A stretch of DNA of 62,605 bases from Ignisphaera sp. (GTDB lineage: Archaea > Thermoproteota > Thermoprotei_A > Sulfolobales > Ignisphaeraceae): assembly GCA_028275825.1 (NCBI GenBank), contig JAPWTX010000004.1, positions 1-62,605 of the forward strand, written 5' to 3'. The notes below the pieces were generated by a model, which was not told where the DNA came from, ran no database searches, and worked only from the letters and a program-made list of their open reading frames with translations. The position numbers and the translations under genes are program-made. Numbering within the stretch: position 1 is the stretch's first letter; every line of letters begins with the position of its first letter. This document shows positions 37,758 through 45,725 of the stretch, piece by piece.

Positions 37758-38114
37758 TTACTTGCGAGTTTTTTGCATATGAGAGGAGTAGACAATCTGT
37801 TGTAACTTCTCTAGGTATCTTGGGTAGTGTTCGTCAGCTTCACTCAATAGATCCTCATATCGAGCTTCATAGGTCTTTAGCTTGTTAAGTACTGTATAAA
37901 CCTTGCGACTTCACGTGACATTACCTGCTCTAGGATCCTCCAAGATGCCTTGCGCATTGTTTTAGGGCTTATACTTGAAAGATGCCTAAGACCTTCCCAT
38001 GGTATACAAGTGGTCAAGACCTTCAACTTTAGCGAAGTAGTTGAAATACTTAGCATTGGAAACGACTAAGAGGGCTCTAAAACCAAGTGCTCTTGAAGAA
38101 CTTGTCAAGAGATT
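37758..38114 (-). pseudogene. decayed archaeal tyrosine integrase fragment
   Basis: Three minus-strand pieces in different frames read as one C-terminal integrase domain: RALGFRALLVVSNAKYF..., then LRHLSSISPKTMRKASWR and ILEQVMSREVARFIQ, then KVYTVLNKLKTYEARY and EDLLSEADEHYPRYLEKL, ending at the stop 37758-37760. The KTMRK...EVARFIQ...YEARY-x-DLL...AD-x-YYPRY-like order recalls SSV/pTN3-type archaeal integrases, whose catalytic Tyr lies in the YEARY region. At least two frameshifts separate the pieces, and no N-terminal half is visible up to 38328. Position beside the 3' end of tRNA-Arg supports the call. Confidence 0.6.
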
Positions 38115-38328
38115 GAAGTTATGTCAAGTTTCTCGCTAGTGTTGTGTACTAAAGGTTCCATCCTTTGGAGTGAGGATTAGAGGCGACTTTCTTGAAGTAA
38201 AGTTGTTCTGAGTGTAGTATACTAGTTATGTAGCTATATCTCAATAATAATCATATTGTATTCTTTTATTTGATTCACTTCTTAAAATTGCGTTATTCGA
38301 GTAGGTAATTCTTTGGGATGCTGCTATC

Positions 38329-39894
38329 ATGCAGAAGAGCATAGTTAGTGTTACTATGGAAATAGCCTTAGAGGGATCTGCTAACTATGCAGGAGGTTTA
38401 GGGGTTTTAGAGGCTGACAAGTTTTATGGTGCTTCAAGACTGGGCTTACCTTATATTGTTGTATCGCCTTTCTATCCTAGTGGTTATGTTGATTGGGATT
38501 ACACTAATAGAGTTAGATTTATCGAAACTAGACATAGACATAGCCTGGCATTTTTAAGTAGGTTGCGTTTCTTGAGAAGCATTGAGGTGAAGAGAAGTGA
38601 TGGCAGGCTTTTAGCTGAAGCAGATGTATTTGAATATCCTCATGGTTCTGCTAGGGCTATTCTGTATAGAATCAGAAAACCCATATCTGTTGCTAGGCTT
38701 TTTAGATATCTCTATAGGCATCATAGTGACGAATGCACATACTATGTTGTTGCAGCAGCTGTGGCAAGTGAAATCATAAGGAGGCTTGCTAGTGATGAAG
38801 GGGTTTATGTTGTGGATGTGCAGGAAGCACACTTAGCTCTAGTGCCTTATCTCTTGCCAAAGGATATTAGAACAAGGTTTGTTACCCATACACCTGGTCC
38901 CTGGGGTCATCCAAAGCTATGTAAAGAAGCTGAAGAGATTTTAGGAATTTCGCTACCAAATGTAAAGACAATGACTGAAGTTGCTATGGAGGTAGTTGAA
39001 AAGGTTTTTACAGTATCGAGAAAACACTTTGAGATTACAAAGACCTTCTTTCCTAAGTATATCAATAAGATGAGCTATGTTACAAACGCTATAGATGTTG
39101 AGAGATGGCAAAGAGTGAAGAGAGACCCAGGATCTGCAAAAGAGTTTGCAGAGGTTCATGAAGGTTTAAAGAATGAGTTTAGCTCCATTATCAAAGCCCT
39201 TACAGGAAAAAATATAGGTAGTAGAATGCTAGTGTCATGGGTTAGAAGAATAGTAAAGTATAAGAGGCCCTACTTTATTGAATGGCTTGTTGAGGAAAAC
39301 AGTGATTTGAAAGACAGGATATTTATAGTTACTGCAGGTAAGCCTCATCCAAGTGACGCGTGGGGTAAAGAGATGGCAACAATATTTGCTAGGTTTAGTA
39401 GAACTCTTAGCAACTTCTTTTATTATCCAAGCTATGGAACAGACTTTGCCTATTACGCATTATCAGCCTCGGATCTCCTCCTATTTACACCATTTAGCTG
39501 CTGGGAAGCTAGTGGAACGAGTATGATGAAGGCAGGGGCAAATGGTGTACCAACGCTCTCCTCAAGAGATGGCGCAAGCTTAGAACTCATAGAGGATGGA
39601 TTTAATGGCTGGTTCTTCGGCAGAGAATTGAATCAAATCATAGACCTTGAAAGTGAAGATGCTGGAAAAATTGATGAAGAGGAGTATACAGATTTTGTAA
39701 AGAGACTTGAATCAATAATCGACTTATATGAAAGAGATAGGGAAAAATTCTATGAAATTGCTTACAACAGCTATAAAACCTTTACACAAATGGTAGACAT
39801 AACAAGGCTTCTAAAACAATATTATGGCGAATATTTGTCAAAGTTAGGCACAGGAAAGAATTCAAAAGAAGTTGAACAACCTAGTAATATCTGA
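38329..39894 (+). CDS. alpha-glucan phosphorylase-like GT-B enzyme
   Basis: 521 residues. YAGGLGVLEADKF near the N-terminus, FIVTAGKPHPSDAWGKEM, and the WEASGTSMMKAGANGVPTLS block with the putative PLP lysine, then DGFNGWFFG, match the short archaeal glycogen phosphorylase group (GT35) more than glycogen synthase. The reaction would release glucose 1-phosphate from storage glucan. The stop codon TGA (39892-39894) falls within the first bases of the IS200/IS605-like element, so the last residues may have been altered by that insertion. GalT and GalK downstream also feed hexose 1-phosphates. Confidence 0.75.
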   Translation: MQKSIVSVTMEIALEGSANYAGGLGVLEADKFYGASRLGLPYIVVSPFYPSGYVDWDYTNRVRFIETRHRHSLAFLSRLRFLRSIEVKRSDGRLLAEADVFEYPHGSARAILYRIRKPISVARLFRYLYRHHSDECTYYVVAAAVASEIIRRLASDEGVYVVDVQEAHLALVPYLLPKDIRTRFVTHTPGPWGHPKLCKEAEEILGISLPNVKTMTEVAMEVVEKVFTVSRKHFEITKTFFPKYINKMSYVTNAIDVERWQRVKRDPGSAKEFAEVHEGLKNEFSSIIKALTGKNIGSRMLVSWVRRIVKYKRPYFIEWLVEENSDLKDRIFIVTAGKPHPSDAWGKEMATIFARFSRTLSNFFYYPSYGTDFAYYALSASDLLLFTPFSCWEASGTSMMKAGANGVPTLSSRDGASLELIEDGFNGWFFGRELNQIIDLESEDAGKIDEEEYTDFVKRLESIIDLYERDREKFYEIAYNSYKTFTQMVDITRLLKQYYGEYLSKLGTGKNSKEVEQPSNI

Positions 39895-40208
39895 CCTCCT
39901 CCCCACCCTAAAAGGTGAGAACACTTTACATCTATCCAGGTTTACAACCGAAAGCCTCGCCTTTTAAGGCGGGGATGGGTAGAAAAGCTTATAAACTCTC
40001 TCTATCTAATTGCCCTCAGTGATGAGTATTAAACTCTTTGAGCCATTGACGATGATAAACAGCCTACTCATAACCCCGAGTCCCAAGAGGGATAGGGGTA
40101 ATGGGCCGGAGACCAGGCCCGGGATTAAACCCTCAGGAAGAGGGAATGTAATCCCAAACCTCCTCGCTCTAGGGGAACCCCCGCTCTTCAGGGCGGGGAG
40201 GAGGTCAG
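39891..40208 (+). mobile_element. IS200/IS605-related miniature element without transposase
   Basis: 318 bases bounded by perfect 14-bp inverted ends, CTGACCTCCTCCCC and GGGGAGGAGGTCAG, extending imperfectly to 19 bp. Each end is a hairpin of the type seen at right ends of archaeal TnpB elements (CCCGC...GCGGG, and the mirror ACC...GGT). No tnpA or tnpB frame survives. An internal GCCTCGCCTTTTAAGGCGGGG hairpin at about 39954 resembles another subterminal hairpin. The left end overlaps the phosphorylase stop codon. Confidence 0.65.
40022..40208 (+). ncRNA. candidate solitary omega-RNA-like scaffold
   Basis: The right part of the element is GC-rich and hairpin-dense: paired CCGAG/..., GGGCCGG...CCAGGCCC, GGGATT...AATCCC and the terminal CCCCCGC/GCGGGG hairpin followed by AGGAGGTCAG. 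This is the arrangement I recall for reRNA/omega-RNA at the 3' end of crenarchaeal tnpB genes, where the sequence after the terminal hairpin acts as guide. The apparent 73-residue ORF across it is a translation of this RNA and not a protein gene. Confidence 0.5.
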
Positions 40209-40330
40209 ATCTACGAGCATTCAGGGAGTAATTTCCAAAAACGTTTTGCAGTTTTTCATGTTCAAAACTGATTCATTTGGTTTATTGCTTAAATAAAATA
40301 TATTGTTCGAGAATTAGATTTGAGAACGCG

Positions 40331-40975
40331 ATGACGCTTCTAGAAAAACTTTATTTGGATTATCTTCATGAGATCTTTGGTCATGACATTGCACATATTA
40401 TGGGCATAAGGCCAGGTGTTATAGCCTTAAAAAATTCTTCTGTGAATCTATTTGAGCACAAGCATGTTGCTTATTGGCACAGCTTTCTAATTAATATATT
40501 CAACTCTATGTTGACTGAAAAACCTTGTGCACTGATCTTACCTTGTAGCAGTATAAAGCCATACAGGCTCTCGCCTATACATAAAATAGTTGATGAGGGG
40601 ATAGAGCTTGCAAATGCGGATAATATCATTCAAATTTATGTGCTTTCAGAACCAATGTTGCTGGTTCCCAGAGAACTCGATATATATTATCCATTTGCAA
40701 ATTACGACTATCCTGTTCATGAATTGAATGAAGAATACAAAACTACATTTATTAACATGCTTTCAAAGATTTTGCCTAAACTTGCATATCACAAATATGT
40801 AGCAGCCATTTTACCTAAACATCATCGTGAAATACTAGTAAAGGCAATTAAACTATGCAACAATTGCATAACAGTAGAAATTTTTGAATATGGGAAAAAA
40901 GCATTTCGAAACACAAAAGTGGCAACTAGTAAGGCTATAGAGAAATGTTACCAATCTCTTCACATTAGAGAATAA
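40331..40975 (+). CDS. stand-alone DUF5591 (archaeosine synthase C-terminal-like) protein
   Basis: 214 residues from ATG 40331 (MTLLEKLYLDYLHEIFGH). The signature is LPCSSIKPYRLSPIHK (about 80-95), the cysteine motif of the domain found at the C-terminal side of archaeosine synthase ArcS. Here it occurs alone, without the TGT-like or PUA domains. The frame opens at 40277, but an AAATAAAATATATTG promoter-like block lies within that part, so the later ATG is preferred. The role is unknown; tRNA archaeosine chemistry is a family-based guess. Confidence 0.7.
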   Translation: MTLLEKLYLDYLHEIFGHDIAHIMGIRPGVIALKNSSVNLFEHKHVAYWHSFLINIFNSMLTEKPCALILPCSSIKPYRLSPIHKIVDEGIELANADNIIQIYVLSEPMLLVPRELDIYYPFANYDYPVHELNEEYKTTFINMLSKILPKLAYHKYVAAILPKHHREILVKAIKLCNNCITVEIFEYGKKAFRNTKVATSKAIEKCYQSLHIRE

Positions 40976-41676
40976 AACTATGTCTGTAGAACATTCCATA
41001 GACACGGATTGCGCTGACCTTGACAACAATTTTAAATACTTGCAACCACTCGAAAATCAGTAATGGAGAAACAGCCTCCCAGCAAATATTAAAGCATTTT
41101 CTAATGCAGATTCATGTTAGATGTTATTGCCCTGACGACCTAATCATCTTTTCCCACATCAAATGCCATGCTTGCTTAAAACTTTATCATAGTCATAATA
41201 AACACATCTAATACCGAAAAACGCACTTCACTTACCCAAATTCCTCGACACTCATAGAAATATATCACCTAGCTTGTTATAGACAAGATTTAGAACTTTG
41301 AATAAATACCATGCCGGGAAAGAGCTGCACAAAATGTTCTATTAAAGAGATGCTGCATTTCAGAAATTTACAACTAAAAGCCTCACCATTTATGGCAAAA
41401 TGAAGAGAACACCTATAAATTTCCTCGACATGGTTCTTCCTAGGATGAATACTAAGGGCTTTGCAGCCCTGTAAATAATTAGAAAGTGTTTGTTGTAAGC
41501 ATTGCTGGTCTAGTAGGAATGTGGATAAGGATATTCTCATAAAATCTCTATGTTTGTATACTAACATGCTTATGAGGATTAAAGCCTTTTAATCAATAAA
41601 CTTACAGCTTATAATCTTTGACGATTTGTACCTTAGTATATTGTTAGTGTTAAAAGTGACTTAGATGTGATGAGAT
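40976..41676. other. 701-base gene-free region with an element relic
   Basis: No credible ORF on either strand; the longest minus-strand frame (41277-41567) shows no recognisable motif. At 41366-41400 a string TTTACAACTAAAAGCCTCAC and following TTTATGGC resembles 39941-39970 of the IS605-like element (TTTACAACCGAAAGCCTCGC...TTAAGGC), suggesting an older, eroded copy of the same hairpin. The galT promoter must lie near the right end. Confidence 0.45.
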
Positions 41677-42657
41677 ATGGATGATGACAAAAAGTTTGTT
41701 ATAGAGCTCCGATGGGATCCTACGTTAGGAGAATGGGTTATGGTGTCAAATGTTAGAAGTGCAAGGCCGTGGCAACCTACATCTTTTTGCCCATTTTGTC
41801 CAGGTAATGAGGAGACAGGGTATGGATGGAGGGCTTTAATACTAGAGAATAGGTTTCCTATGTTAATGGAGTTGCCTCCAGAGCCCTCCACACACAGATT
41901 CTATAAAACTGCAAAGTCTTATGGAAAGTGTTATGTTGTTGTGGAAACTCCGGAGCACAGTATTGATGATCTTAGCGATCTATCTATCGACCAGATATCA
42001 TACGTAATTAATCTCATTGGTGAAAAACAGAGAGAAGAGTCAGAAAAAAGGCATGCTCAATATTTTCTATGGTTCAGAAACAAGGGTAGAGAAATAGGGG
42101 TATCCTTAACACATCCTCATAGCCAAATATATGTAACACCCTTTATTCCCATAAGAGTTTTACGAGAACTAAACAATGCTGAAAGGTATTGGCATGAAAA
42201 TAAGAGGTGCCTCTTCTGCGATATTATTGATATTGAGAAGGAAGATAAAATTAGAGTTCTTTTAGAAAATGAGTTTTGGGTCTCATTTATGCCATTCTAT
42301 GCACACTGGCCCTTCGAAGTGCATATATATCCGAAGAGACATGTACAACTCCTTACACAACTCACAAGTAAGGAAATAGAGCAATTAGCGCAAATTCTTA
42401 AATACAGCTTATGTGGATTAAAGAACCTCTTTTCAAAACCAATGCCATACATAATGGTACTACATCAAGCACCATTAAAAGGTGATCACATTTTTTATCA
42501 CTTACACATAGAAATTTATGGAATGCTTCGTGAAGAGGGCAAGCTAAAGTATGCAGCAGGGATGGAGACTGGAGGTGGAAACTTTACATATGACTCCATA
42601 CCGGAATACAACGCTATAAGGATCAAAGAAAAAATTGAAAAATGCTTAAATCACTAA
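41677..42657 (+). CDS. galT: galactose-1-phosphate uridylyltransferase
   Basis: 326 residues. The zinc/structural CPFCPGNE site, NRFPML, the catalytic THPHSQIY (HPH) and the second HIT-like domain with CLFCDI and FYHLHIEIY are all present. It exchanges UMP between UDP-glucose and galactose 1-phosphate (Leloir pathway). ATG 41677 is preceded by GTGATGAG. The partner galK is convergent, 220 bases away. Confidence 0.95.
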   Translation: MDDDKKFVIELRWDPTLGEWVMVSNVRSARPWQPTSFCPFCPGNEETGYGWRALILENRFPMLMELPPEPSTHRFYKTAKSYGKCYVVVETPEHSIDDLSDLSIDQISYVINLIGEKQREESEKRHAQYFLWFRNKGREIGVSLTHPHSQIYVTPFIPIRVLRELNNAERYWHENKRCLFCDIIDIEKEDKIRVLLENEFWVSFMPFYAHWPFEVHIYPKRHVQLLTQLTSKEIEQLAQILKYSLCGLKNLFSKPMPYIMVLHQAPLKGDHIFYHLHIEIYGMLREEGKLKYAAGMETGGGNFTYDSIPEYNAIRIKEKIEKCLNH

Positions 42658-42819
42658 GCTACTTCATTAAAGCTCTGATCTCCCTCCATGTTAAAGGACA
42701 ATAGCTTCTTTAAAGTAGCTCGATAAGCTCTATACACCTATTTATTTGATTTACAATCAATTATAGAACCATGAGAACTGAGTGAGGGGTGTTTACTCTT
42801 CAAATAATCTTACATATGA

Positions 42820-42844
42820 CATATCTGAGAAGTGGTCAGATATG
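42820..42844. repeat. perfect 9-bp inverted repeat between galT and galK
   Basis: CATATCTGA and TCAGATATG flank a 7-base loop GAAGTGG. It lies between the 3' ends of the convergent galT and galK genes, 34 bases before the galK stop, so a bidirectional RNA 3'-end signal is more likely than an operator. Confidence 0.6.
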
Positions 42845-42877
42845 AGAAGTTGGTGATTTGCTTAAATTATTTGCCCT

Positions 42878-44149
42878 TCAGGATGTAGAGGAAGCTATGC
42901 TGTGCTTTGTTACCCCACCATCTACCTTTAATACCCATGCTCTAGTTCCTAATCCTTTTGAAATAATCTTTTTAATGGCTTCCTCAGCTATAGTCTCATT
43001 TCTAAATAACGCAATTACAGTACCTCCTAATCCAGCTCCAGAAAGTTTTGCACCTAAGGCTCCATTCTCTAATAATGTGTCTACAATGTTGTCTAGCTCT
43101 GGCAAGCTTACATCATATAGCTTACTTAATAACATGTGTTGATAAGTCATGACATGGCCTATGATGTCGAGTTTACCTGCATCATATATTTCCTGCGCTT
43201 TTTTAATTTCAAGTTCTAATACCTGTGCAATATCGGCTGGCGTTACTCTGTACCCCTTCATAATATCTAGTGCAAGTATTGTTGATTTATGCGCTTTAAT
43301 CGTGTATATAATCCTGTTTCTGGCTTTTTCACTGAGTTGCATGAGATATGGTTGGAGCATCTCTAACGTTATTGAGCTCCACTTTGGCTCCCAATATCTA
43401 TATCCAAGCAATTTCTTTAAATTTAGTGGTACTGATTCCATAAGCACCTTTAACCCATTTTCAATTTCCCTCTGCCTTTGGGGATGTATTTCGGCAGTAC
43501 TATGTCTAATGCCACTATCTATTGCAACGAAAACACCTTCTAGCAATTCCAAGGTTTCAACATTATAAGGAGGTATAGTTTCAATTACAGCTATATGACC
43601 ATATGCAGCTGCGTATTGATCAAGTCTTCCACAGGGTATGTTCATAATATCGTGTTCAGCTATGTAGGCAAGCTCAGCAATATCCTTCGTCTTAAGACCA
43701 AGGTTATAAAGCTCGTTTAAAGCTGAAATAAATGCAACAAGAAGAGTACCACTACTACCTAAACCAGATGCTATGGGAACCCAGCTTCTAATCCACCCAA
43801 TAAAACCTCCAAATTTATAACCACTTTGTTTAAGAGCTATAGTAGCAGCCCTTAAATAGTTTCCAAACCACTTTGGCTTTTCTATTAGACTCAAATCAGA
43901 AACATCAAATTCGTCAACATATTCTCCACCTTCATCCATCAAATTTCCAGAAGCTACATATATACGAGTTCCTCTAACTCTTTTTAGAGCTATGTAAGTC
44001 CTTAAATTCACACCAATAGCAACAACGGGCAAACCTTTATAATCTTGATGAGTATTCAAAAAATCTAAACGACCTGGCGCAGAGCACACAACATCTGGAG
44101 ACTCTCTATATATCTTCTGAAATTCTTCAGCAACAAAGCTGGGCTGCAT
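42878..44149 (-). CDS. galK: galactokinase, GHMP family
   Basis: 423 residues from ATG 44149, after GAGGTG with 7-base spacing; the frame opens at TTG 44164. GHMP motif 1 is APGRLDFLNTHQDYKGLPV, the phosphate loop is PIASGLGSSGTL, the C-terminal motif is LSGAGLGGTVIALF, and the catalytic Asp lies in CGRLDQYAAAYG. PGRLDFLNTHQDY differs from the bacterial NLIGEHTDYN consensus, as in other archaeal galactokinases. It phosphorylates galactose at C1 and pairs with galT. Confidence 0.9.
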   Translation of the reverse strand: MQPSFVAEEFQKIYRESPDVVCSAPGRLDFLNTHQDYKGLPVVAIGVNLRTYIALKRVRGTRIYVASGNLMDEGGEYVDEFDVSDLSLIEKPKWFGNYLRAATIALKQSGYKFGGFIGWIRSWVPIASGLGSSGTLLVAFISALNELYNLGLKTKDIAELAYIAEHDIMNIPCGRLDQYAAAYGHIAVIETIPPYNVETLELLEGVFVAIDSGIRHSTAEIHPQRQREIENGLKVLMESVPLNLKKLLGYRYWEPKWSSITLEMLQPYLMQLSEKARNRIIYTIKAHKSTILALDIMKGYRVTPADIAQVLELEIKKAQEIYDAGKLDIIGHVMTYQHMLLSKLYDVSLPELDNIVDTLLENGALGAKLSGAGLGGTVIALFRNETIAEEAIKKIISKGLGTRAWVLKVDGGVTKHSIASSTS

Positions 44150-44319
44150 TACATTACACCTCAAGTATATTTAACGAATTTGAGGCAAATTTAAAACTAT
44201 AATACCAATAACAATACTAAGGCATGTTATTTACTCAATATGCGATGGGGTGCTTCAGAAATATATACACAAATAATTGAGGCTTTTACAAAGTAAATAT
44301 CCTGAGAAACCCATAAAAG

Positions 44320-44328
44320 CTTTATAAC
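44320..44328 (+). promoter_or_regulatory. TATA box of tRNA-Gln
   Basis: CTTTATAAC lies about 34-42 bases before the tRNA 5' end. A C/D-box RNA candidate follows the tRNA within 12 bases and has no TATA box of its own, so this promoter may serve both. Confidence 0.6.
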
Positions 44329-44361
44329 CTTGCATTACACTAACTGTAGCATAGCAGTAGT

Positions 44362-44437
44362 AGCCGGGTCGTCTAGCGGCCAAGGATGCGGGGCTTTGGC
44401 CCCCGTGACCGGGGTTCGAATCCCCGCCCGGCTACCA
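44362..44437 (+). tRNA. tRNA-Gln (anticodon TTG)
   Basis: Acceptor AGCCGGG pairs CCCGGCT (A1-T72), anticodon stem CGGGG/CCCCG encloses CTTTGGC (anticodon TTG, codon CAA), and the T arm is CGGGG TTCGAAT CCCCG. Discriminator A and CCA are encoded. No intron. Starting one base later would break the acceptor stem, so 44362 is the 5' end. Confidence 0.96.
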
Positions 44438-44448
44438 ATACTTGGAGG

Positions 44449-44502
44449 ATGATGACCAGAGGGTCTCATGATGTCCTTGATGAAGAGAGCCGGAAATTCT
44501 GA
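44449..44502 (+). ncRNA. candidate C/D-box guide sRNA next to tRNA-Gln
   Basis: Box C ATGATGA (44449-44455), a 12-base guide (44456-44467), a degenerate D' ATGA (44468-44471), spacer TGTCC, C' TTGATGA (44477-44483), a 15-base guide and box D CTGA (44499-44502). Size and box spacing fit archaeal 2'-O-methylation guides. The D' box is weak and the second guide slightly long. It starts 12 bases after the tRNA CCA, suggesting a joint transcript. Confidence 0.55.
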
Positions 44503-44812
44503 TGAAACTACATGAAAACATTCTATTTTAGCATTCACACTATTGACCCCTCTCAGTTTACCATAATTTAACTTTAATAACAATTTTATCAGCGAAATGT
44601 TCAATCTTTTCATAATAATGTGATAAAAAGTTGTTTCATGATTACACAACTTTATTGCTTATACATATCTTTTCCTTATTTTTATTGAGAAAATTTTTAT
44701 TTAGAATAGTAGACTTTAAATGTATGTGAGAAGCTAGTGCATAGTCTTTAAGGATAAGCACTCCTTTAGCGTGGTGAGGAAATAAGCTAAAGTAACATTA
44801 ATGGGGTGTTTA

Positions 44813-45679
44813 ATGTCTAGAGGATCTTTATTGAGAAGAATTGCCATAAAGGTTCTGGGGCCGGAATATGGCGAACTAATTTGGAAAAGGATTGAGATAT
44901 TGGGTGATGTTGCAGTAATTAGAAAATCGTTTGATTTGCCTACAGACGCTTTTAAGGCTATTGGTGAAGAACTTTTACGATCACTTCCTTACATCAAGAG
45001 CGTGTGGCTTTCAACATCACCTGTTCATGGATTTGAAAGGGTTAGGGAATATGTTCATTTGGCTGGTGAGATAAAGACAGAGGTTTTTTATAGAGAGCAT
45101 GGATGTATGTTTAAAGTTGACTTCACAAAGGTATATGTATCACCAGTCTTAGGCTTTGATCACATGAGAACAGCTAGAATGGTTAGAAAAGGGGAAAAAG
45201 TGTTAAACATGTTTGCAGGATTTGCACCGTACAGCATTATAATATCCAGATATGCGCAACCCTCCTATGTTGTCTCTATAGACTTAAACAAAATTGCAGT
45301 AAGATATGCTAGAATAAATGCGGAGCTAAACAAAGTCTCAGCCATTAATGAGATTCTGCATGGTGATGCTCTGCTACTAACAGAGTCTTTTAGTGAAAAA
45401 TTTGATAGAATCTTAATGCCATATCCAGAACTTTTTGAAAAGGCTTTGAGGGTCTCATTAGAAGCTGTGAAATTGGGAGGTTACCTACATCCACATCTCT
45501 TTGTAATTGCTGAAAATAAGAAGAATGCATTACAAAAAGCCTTTGAGATAGTAATTAATATTGCTAAGGAGGCTGGCAGTATTGTAGAGCCTATAGGGGG
45601 TCATGTAATCAGAGGTGTAGCTCCAAGAAAGTACCATGTAGTGGTAGATGTCATCGTAAAGACAAAGCAAGTTAAATAA
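44813..45679 (+). CDS. trm5: Trm5-type tRNA (guanine-37 N1) methyltransferase
   Basis: About 288 residues. It has VYVSPVLGFDHMRTARMVRKGEKV, the SAM loop NMFAGFAPYSIIISRYA, the VSIDLNKIAVRYARINAELN acidic strand and the LMPYPELFEKAL block (corresponding to the NPP motif). The family methylates N1 of G37; archaeal paralogues also feed wyosine synthesis. ATG 44801 is an alternative start; 44813 follows GGGGTG. The NPP motif reads MPYPE, so the paralogue class is uncertain. Confidence 0.85.
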   Translation: MSRGSLLRRIAIKVLGPEYGELIWKRIEILGDVAVIRKSFDLPTDAFKAIGEELLRSLPYIKSVWLSTSPVHGFERVREYVHLAGEIKTEVFYREHGCMFKVDFTKVYVSPVLGFDHMRTARMVRKGEKVLNMFAGFAPYSIIISRYAQPSYVVSIDLNKIAVRYARINAELNKVSAINEILHGDALLLTESFSEKFDRILMPYPELFEKALRVSLEAVKLGGYLHPHLFVIAENKKNALQKAFEIVINIAKEAGSIVEPIGGHVIRGVAPRKYHVVVDVIVKTKQVK

Positions 45680-45725
45680 ATCAACCAATTGCAAAATACT
45701 CAAGTAAATCAACATTATTTAAAGC

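Noticed and set aside
40010-40231. 73-residue plus-strand ORF over the IS605-like element
   Set aside because: It translates the hairpin-rich omega-RNA-like scaffold; its text simply follows the RNA repeats. Such frames are often mis-annotated as proteins.
41277-41567. 96-residue minus-strand ORF in the empty 41 kb spacer
   Set aside because: It crosses the eroded element relic, has Cys/His-rich random-looking text and no ribosome binding site.
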